This document shows, in pieces, positions 37,001 through 46,000 of a DNA stretch of 49,759 nucleotides. Below the pieces are notes generated by a model. It saw only the letters and a program-made list of their open reading frames with translations. It was not told where the DNA came from and ran no database searches. The translations under genes and the position numbers were made by a program. This DNA is from CAYSJU01 sp964431495 (GTDB lineage: Bacteria; Omnitrophota; Gorgyraeia; Tantalellales; Tantalellaceae), in the NCBI GenBank assembly GCA_964431495.1, contig CAYSJU010000014.1, positions 1-49,759 on the forward strand. Reading direction: 5' to 3'. Position 1 is the first letter of the stretch. Every line of letters begins with the position of its first letter.

Positions 37001-40000
37001 CGGCCACTGTCATGTTATTGTAGGCATATGGTTCTTCATCAGTGTTCAAATATAACAGCTTCGTGTGGATCTTTTGCGGGCGTTTCGGAAGGGTCGATAA
37101 GGTATCACACAAAATTCTCGCCGATGAGCCATGAAAACCCGTATCAACGACTACAAGCTCATCGTACTTGTCCAGACCCTCCTGTTTGATATACTCTCGG
37201 AGCAGTTCAGGACTGTTCCGCGCTATTTTCCTGTTCAAATATACGGCGTGTATCCTTGATGCATCAACTCCCCTTTCTTCAGCGATCCGAAGCGCCTGCT
37301 TATACAAGTGGGCGCTGCCTGACAGGAGATATACCACGCCTACATTTTTTCTCTCCGCGTATTTCGGATATAAATACCCTTCCATGATGGACCTGTTAAG
37401 CATGAAAGCATGCCCCATTGCCGCGGAGTTGAAGAGATTGTCCATGAAATGCGACAGAAATTCACGCGCCGTGCGTGTGGTCTCCGTGTCATCATCCCTC
37501 TGGGCGTAAAGCGCGATCCGGTCCAGGGCTGTCTGTGACATACTGACCATATTCTTCACCCCCCAGGCCTCCAGCGCCGTGGCTGTCTTGGCAATCCGGA
37601 GCGATAGTTCCTGATCATCATCAAACAAGAGGAAATCCACCAGCTCGTCAACCGTACTGTACAGATCTTTGAACTGTTTCGCCCCGCGCAGGCCGCGTTT
37701 ATATGCCTCGTAATATATCCTGGAACCGAAAAGCGGTGTCATCCTTACTTCTTTCCACAGCTCGTGTTTATCATCCAGAAATTCAAAAATGCGGTCTCCC
37801 CAGCTCTTGTCTATCCATCTCAAAAGCGCTCCCTCTTCCCTTGTTCTCTCAACAAGTTCCAGGACGTCTTTACCCGGGATATTGTCAAAAGCAAAGGTCT
37901 CAGGCCGTGTTCTCAGCCGGTCAAGGTCTATGGCGCTCAATTGCCCTATGTTGGTTATGTGGTCGCAGAACCTCGCGCCCGCGTCTATCCTTTTCTGGTC
38001 CTCTTCCGGCAGCACGCGAAGCACTTCGTCCTTTAATAGCGGGGTGCCAGCCCCTCCCGGACCTATCATGGCCGCGACAAAACCGGTACCCCACGCGAGA
38101 ATGTTGTTGTATAAAGCGTGCATGACTAAAGCGAAAACAAGGCTTCCAATTGAACTCGCGCCAGGAATAACATACCCCACCCTGAATAACATTCCCAGTC
38201 CCATGAATCCCAGATGATAAAGCAGGCCCGCGGAATCGGTATTATGTATTTTTCCATCACTTCCCCATCGATAAAGCTGCGTATGGAGCCCGCCGTAAAT
38301 GAAATTGCTCACGAAAAACAGCACGAACATGTGTCCAATGTACAGGCCCCCGGTCAATGACAAGAACCAGGGGATAAGATTGAGAAAAAACACGGAAAAT
38401 ATCGTCTCCTCAAATAGAAAAGAGAGCCTCGTAGCTGTCTCTAGGGTCATTATCCCCCCATCTATAAAGGGTTGGAACAGCCAGCCGATCATGCCCGGCG
38501 GCGGACCCGCCTTGCGTTTTCCTTGCGTCTTTTCATCCACATTGAATCCCGTGTCCTCAAAAATTTTCTTTAACCCGGGAGTCTCGGCTATTCTTCCCCA
38601 TATCTGCTCTTCCATATCCCGGATTTCATCAGGATCTGTTATCCCGTATATGGGAGCGATCTCTTCGACAGAATAGCCTTCCAGAAGGTCTTTCAGTAAA
38701 GGCGGCAACCCTTCCTTATCTACAGGGAGTCCGGGTTCCTGTTCTGCTTCTTCAAATTGCCCCAAAGAAACCGCATCCAGTCTGACCACTCCCCGGTCCC
38801 TCTCTTCCTCTTCGGCTGAAGTAATAATTGAGCTGAGCCTTTTCTCCCTCTTATAGTGCGTATAAAGCCCCCAGAAAATACTTTTGTACAGATATCCCCT
38901 GAACGACGTCTCTGATCTTTCATATCTCGCGATACAGGTATCAAGCGTTTTCAAATAATCAAAGGGCATGTCCAGCAATTCATACATCGGTATATTGAAA
39001 CGCGCGCTTAAATTTTTCACACAATAGGAATGGAGCCTGTCAGCCAGAAACAACAGAATAAGATAACTCGCGTAATTGCCTTTTTGGGTATCTTCAGCCA
39101 GACTGTTCATATCCTCCTTGTTTATCCCGCTGTCCAGAATATCCTCCATGGTATCCGGCAGATTATCGCATCCCGGGTATGACCTCAATATATCTTTGGT
39201 GGTTTCCCAGTCCTCATATGACAATTCAAGGACCGGTCTTGGTCTGGCCAGATCGCTTATTCCCAGGAATGCCTTTAATTCTCTCAATGCCTCGGCAGAT
39301 CCTGAGCAAATAAAATTTTTCTTTGTCCATAAAAGAAGACCGCCAAGAGATTTGCCTCCGAATAACGGTATCTTTTTTAAAAAATCGGAGCCGGTCAACT
39401 CTCCCGGGTCCTTTCGCAGGGTTACAGCAAGACTGTTGACCATGTAAAGTTTTGCTTCTCTCGTGGTCCTCCTCCAGGGAAGGATCCCCTTCTTGAACAA
39501 GGCCAGAACCTCAGTATCTTCGATATCAATAACAATTTCATCTATCCCCAGATGTTCCTTTAATTTCCTCAATGCCGGGGCGTTTCGCGCGCACTTGAAT
39601 TTTGTTCTTCTTGCCCACTCTAAAAAACCCTGCAGGCTTTTACCGCCAAACTCGGGTATTTTCCTGCTGAAATCCGATGTGTACAAGGCCCCCGGCTCTT
39701 TACCCAGGGCTTTGGCAAGGCATTCAACCATATAAAATCTTGCTTCTTCCGTGGTCCTGGACCACGGAAGATCTCCCTTTATGAATTCCTGCAGGACTTT
39801 TGTTTCGTCAATATCCTGTGGTTCCTCACCTGGTCCAAAGGTTGTGGCTTCTATATCCAGATATTCTTTCAGCTCCCTCAAGGCTTCTGACAAGTCAGCG
39901 TTTTTGAACATCCGCCCTGCCCACCTTAAAAGGCCCTCGATGACCTTTCCTCCGAATAGCGGTAATCTCTTACGGAAATCAGTCGCCGTCAGACCTCCGG

Positions 40001-43000
40001 GTTCCTTGCCCAAAGCTTCGGCAAGTCTTTCGACCATATAGAGTTTTGCTTCCCTTGTGGTCCTGCGCCAGGAGAGATACCCTTTTTTGAACAATTCCAG
40101 GACTCTGGTTTCGTCGATATCCTGCGGCGGGCGGGGGCCCTCTTCCATGCCTGGGTATTCCTCTTCTATATCCAGGTATCCCTTTAATCTCTTCAATGCC
40201 TCAGCTCTCCCTCGGTACTTGAATTTTCTTCTTGTCCATGCTAAAAGACCACTAAGGATTTTACCGTTAAACTCGGATATCTTCCTCTCGAAATCCGACA
40301 TATGCAGGGCCGCCGGCTCTTTGCCCAGGGCTTTGGCAAGATATTCAACCATGTAACGCTTCGCTTCTTTCGTGGTCCTGTCCCACCGGAGACTACCCTT
40401 CCTGAATGCCTCAAGAACCCTGGTTTCATCTATATCCTGGGGCATCTCTTCTATGCCCATGTATTGCTTTAATTTCTCTACTGCCTCAGCTTCTCCCCGG
40501 CACTTGAACTTTCTTTCTGACCAGACTAAAAGACCCCTGAGGGCTTTATTTCCAAACTCGGGGATTTTCTTGCTGAAATCCCGTGTATTCAGGGTTCCCG
40601 GCTCCTTATCCAGGGCTTTGGCAAGGCTTTCAATCATGTAAAGTTTTGCTTCTTTCGTGGTCCTGTCCCACCGGAGACTACCCTTCCCGAATACCTCAAG
40701 AACCCTGGTTTCATCTATATCCTGAGGCAGCCGGGGCTTCTCTTCTATACCCAGGTATTCCTTTAGTCTTATCAGCGCTTCAGCGCTGCCTTCGCAGCCA
40801 AACTCTTTTCTTGCCCATGACAAAAGCGGCACACAAGTCTTATTGTTAAATGTTGAAATTCTCCTGTAAAAATCAACCGCTCTTAACGCGCCCGGAGACC
40901 TGTTCAGGGCTTTGGCAAGTTCCCTGACCATGAGCAGCTTCGCCTCTTTTGTGGTCACCCCCCATGAAAGATATCTCTTCCTGAATGTCTGGATAACTTC
41001 GGTTTCATCGAGCATATGCTGCGCCGGTTCCGCTTTGATCCCCAGATGTTTCTTTAATGCGATTAACGCGGCAGCGTCACCGGTGCAATTAAACTCTTCC
41101 CTCGCCCATCCCGAAAGTCCTCCAAGCGTTTTATTATTGAACTCCGGGATCTGCCGGAAAAAATCAGTGGTGCGCAGCTCTTCCGGCTCCTTACTCCTGG
41201 CCCTGGCAAGAGTCCTTACCATGTGAAGCTTTGCTTCTTTCGTGGCATACTTCCACTGAACGGTGCCTTCTTTAAACAACTGCAGAATCTCGGTCTCATC
41301 GATTTTCTTGTATATCGGCTCTATGCCCAGATATTTTTTCAACGCATCCAGCGCCTTTGCCTTATTCTCCTCATGAAACACCCTCGTTGCCCACGCTATG
41401 ATGCCGCCAAGACTTTTTCCGCCGAATACCGGCCGCTGTTCATTAAAAGCCGTAACGGTCAATGCCCCCGCTTCTTTTCCCGCGGCATCCGCGAGCGTCT
41501 CTACCATGAAACGTTTCTCTTCTTTTGTAGTCCCCTTCCAGCTAAAACGTTTCATATTCCTGAACTCCTGAAGAATATTTCCAGGCCCTGAGAGATCGTC
41601 TTTACTGTCCGTTCCTGCCATGCCGATAGGGAGGTCGATCCGCGGATGCGGCGCGATCAGATTGTTATACACAGCGTGCAAAACCAGGGCGATACGCATG
41701 GCAGCCCCCGGATTCAGACCAGGGATAAGATACCCTATCCTGAAAACCGCGCCCAAGGCCATAAATCCGAACTTGTGGTATAAGGAGGCAAAGCCGACAT
41801 CCTCGACTCCATCACCGTTCCATTTATACAGTCGGGCGTGAAGCATGCCATAGAGAAAGTTGCTCAGGATATAGAAGAAGATCATATGGGTCGGCTCAAG
41901 AAAACCTGTTACCGCGAGAAACCAGGGCAGAAACTCGAGAAAGAACAGCGAGAATATTCCCTCTTCCAGGAAGAATGACCACCGTGCCACGCCCTCCATG
42001 CTTATAACATGGTGTTTTACCAGAGGCTGCCAGATCCAGCCGATCATGCCCGGCGGCACCCTGCCTTTTTCAGGGGCGGAGTCTATACTGTCAGAAGGAT
42101 ATATTTTATCTATCTCTTGTATCGTTGTTTTAAGGGCGCCGCGATTTTCCTGGAGTATATTATAAGCGTTCTCTCCGTAAGTCTCCCGCAAATCCGGATT
42201 AGACAATAATAACTCCAGCGACTGAATAAGGTCTTCTTCATCTTGTACTTGTAAAGCCCCTTTACTATCCAAGAACATCTTAACAATGGCTGTAAATTCC
42301 TCCATGTTCGGCCCCAGAATTATCGGTTTGGCGAGATTAGCGGGTTCCAATGGACTGTGTCCGGCGTGTACGGGCCCGAAACTACCGCACACAACAGCAA
42401 CAGTCGCAATACCGTACAATGTTCTGAGTTCTCCAAATGTGTCCAATATTACGACTTCCGGAGGCGGTGAACGGGCGCCGGTATTTTCCGCCAGCTCCGT
42501 TTTTTTAAAACTTCTTTCAAACTCTGTTCTGGCGTTGGCTAAGATCGCCTCCGTATATTCTAGTTGTCTCGGAGCTATTATTAATACCAGGTCCGGGTGC
42601 CTCTCTTTCAACCGCTTGTAGGCTCTAAGCATGATCTCATGTTCTCCCGGATGAGTGCTGCCCGCTATAATGACCGGCGTATCTTCGCCGATACCCAATA
42701 TCCGTAAAAATTCCTGCTTTTCTTCCCGCTCAACGGTGATCACAGAGGTGTCAAACTTGATATTACCCGAAATGACCGTCCGGGAGTCCAGCGCCCCCTG
42801 AGAGATAAACCCCCGGGCTTCTTCCCTGTTCTGGGCCAGTAAAAGATCAATGGTCTTTAAAAATTCTTCATCCTTTCCTGCGCCATAAGCTTTCTCTCTG
42901 GCCATGTCCATGAGACATACTCCTCTGGGAACACGCCCATTGACCATAATGACTTTCCCGCCGTCTCGTTTAACGGCTTTAAGACATCCCAGTCCCAACC

Positions 43001-46000
43001 CTCCCGGGCGCTCGGTCATGATCAATAGCCTGACATTCACTTTTCTGAAAAACCTGTTCAAGAACAGCGGTATATCATAGGGGGTATATACTACCTGGAC
43101 ATCCGGAAACTTTTCTCTGGCCTGTTCAATGCCTGTTCTGTACGGACAGGAAAGCACTATTTTGCACCCGGGATATCTTTCAGCAAGCTCACGCATTACA
43201 GGCTCAGCGAGATTGAATTCACCAAGTCCGGTCGCGTTGATCCAGATTATATCCTCCCCTTCCAGTTCTCTTTGGATGTGTTTGGGCAAGAACAGCAGCT
43301 TTTGGGGGAGCTCTTCTATGGCATAATTGAGTAGAGCTCTGTGTAGTTCATATCTTATGCCGTGAAGAACTGCCAGGATCCAGTACAGCACTTTTGCCAG
43401 CAGGCCCTCTGGCGCGTTCACTACAATAACTCTCAGAAATTCTATTAATCTTTTCTCCTTGCTTAGATCCGTCTTCTTATCAGGCTGTTCCGGTTCTTTT
43501 GCTAAGGCCCCTGGATCCGCGGGTAAATCCGTTATTGGGTCTATCCCGTCAGCATCAATAGCTTGTTCGCGCTCCCTTTCTTCGGGCTCGGCTGGAGGAG
43601 GCCGGGGGTAAACTTCATCATCATAGTCGTCCACATCCCTTAAAACCTCGCAGATAACCTTTGCCTCTCCGCTTCCCGTGGGTATTGGTATCTGTTTGAG
43701 GGGTTCTATGGGTTTATCGGCTTTCAGTGAAAACCGTAATATCAGCCTCTGTTTTCTTTGTAATGTTTTCCGTGTAGCCATTGCCCGCTCTAGTCCCTCC
43801 AGCAGCCTATCCCGGTGTATTCTTAATTTTTGCATGTGTTTTCTGAACGCCGGGTCGCTTTCATCTACGACACCATCTACTTCAAAAAACTCAATCCGGG
43901 CTCCCTTGCTGATCATTATCGAGATCTCGCGTATCCTTCTCCTGTAATGCGCGACATCGTCTTCCGCGTCTCTCCTTGCCAGGGATGTCAGTGATCCGTC
44001 TTCTTCTCCCCTGTAAAACCTCCTGGCAATCCCTGAATCCTTCTCAATTATTAAAAATCTTTTATCCCCGAGCCTTTCTGCAAGAGCAACCCGCTCGTCT
44101 CCCATACCCTTCGGAAATGCGTCCAGGATATATTTATCCGTCTCGACCCAGTAATGCGGGTCTGAAACATGATTCATAACCCGGCCATTAATCCCCTGCT
44201 TGGTCAACAGTCTCAAAAGCTCTACGGAATGGCCCATGCAAACGTCAACTCCCTCACAGTTCTCTCGCGTCTGAAGCATGATCCACCTTAACTTATCCTT
44301 TCCCATTCCTGCTATGCCGTCAGAAAGAACGGGCGCCCTTCTCTGCTCGAGCGCTGTTTTCATCTTCTCAATGGTGTTTTTCAGATGCCTTGTAAGATCC
44401 TCAAGATGTCCACTGAATTCCTTTAACAACTTTTTCTCAGATCCGCCGGCAGGGATACTATCAAAATCCAGTGACTGGACCCTTTTCACCAATAATCCGG
44501 AGAGATCCTTTATCCTCCACGAGTAATTTTCCAGGTCATTCTTCGCCCATCTTATGGCACGTGTCGTCAGCAGGGTGTTTTTTTCGCCTTTATATAATTT
44601 TTTTGCAAGCAGGGAATTTTTTTTCAGGATCATAAATCTGGCGTCACCCCTGAGCCGCGCAAGTGCCGTTCGTCCTTTTCCCATCCCTTCCGGATAGGCG
44701 TCAATGATGTATTCATCAGTTTCGACCCAGAAATGACTGCGGTGATGCAGCGCCATGATGCGCCCGTTTATCCTTTTTTTAGCCAGCAATCTCAAAAGTT
44801 CCAGTGAATGGGTCCTGCATGTGCCGACGCCATCGCAATTACTGCGAGTAAGGAGCACTATATCTTCTATTTCTTTCCCGGAGATTGTCTTATCTAAAGG
44901 AGGACTGACTTCCGTTGGCCGTTTTACCTGTTCAATTCGTGATAGTTCCTTGAGCACGGCTGTTTCCAGTTTATCCTCCGCTGTCTCCAAATGCTCTCTT
45001 ATCTTATCTATACTCTTTTTGGTCTCTCTATTCCTTTTGACTCCGGCGCTTTTCTCGTCGAACCTTTTGAAATATGAGTCGTGTTTTCCGTAAATCAGGC
45101 CAAATATGAAATGCATCCTTCCCTTGTAAAAAGAAACGTCATCTTCCGCATCCTCCTTTGCTTTCATTGTCAATAAAAAATTTTCCCTCCCCGTGTAATA
45201 TTTATTAGCGATATCCGAGTTCCTTTCGACCAGGATAAGTCTTTCTTCACCTGGTTCCAGCGCTACTCCTGCGCGCTCTTTTACCATCCCTTCGGGATAC
45301 AGGTCTATCACAAAGTCATCGGTCTCCACCCAGGCGTGAATCCCTTCCGGGTGTTCTACAATTCGTCCGGCTATACCTTTCCTGGTCAGCAGCCTTAAAA
45401 GTTCAAGAGAATGAAGTCTGCGAGAGCCAAGGCCGGCGCAGTTTTCCCGGGCTTGCAGAGCGATCTCTTTCAAATCCTGTCTTTCTTTTCCTATAGCCGT
45501 CTCCAGATCTTCCCTGGCGCAGGCAAGGTGCCACGCCAGTTTTTCCCTGTATGTCCTGAACCCGGGGTCACCCCTCTCCGCTATTTCCTTTTCAAAGTAA
45601 GAATAGAATAATGATTCTCCTTTCTCCATAATGTCGGAAATTTTCGATACTCTCTTCCTGTAATATGCCTTGTCGTTTTCCGCAGCTTTCAGGGCCTCCA
45701 TGGTCATCTCTTTCTCTTCTTCACCCCGGTATAATCTTTTTGCCAACTCCGAATCTTTCTTCACAAATATGCAAGTTTCATCACCGAGTGACCTGGCTAG
45801 TTCCGTGTAATTATCACCAGCCCCTTCCGGGTACGCGTCTATGACATATTCTTCAGTTTCAACCCAGAAATGATTCACGTGTTTATCCTTTACTACACGA
45901 CCTTTTATCCCCTTTTTGGTCAGCAACCTTAAAAGTTCAGGAGAATGCACCTCGCAGAACCCCAGGCAATCGCAGTTTTCCCTTGTCTGGTAAATGATCT

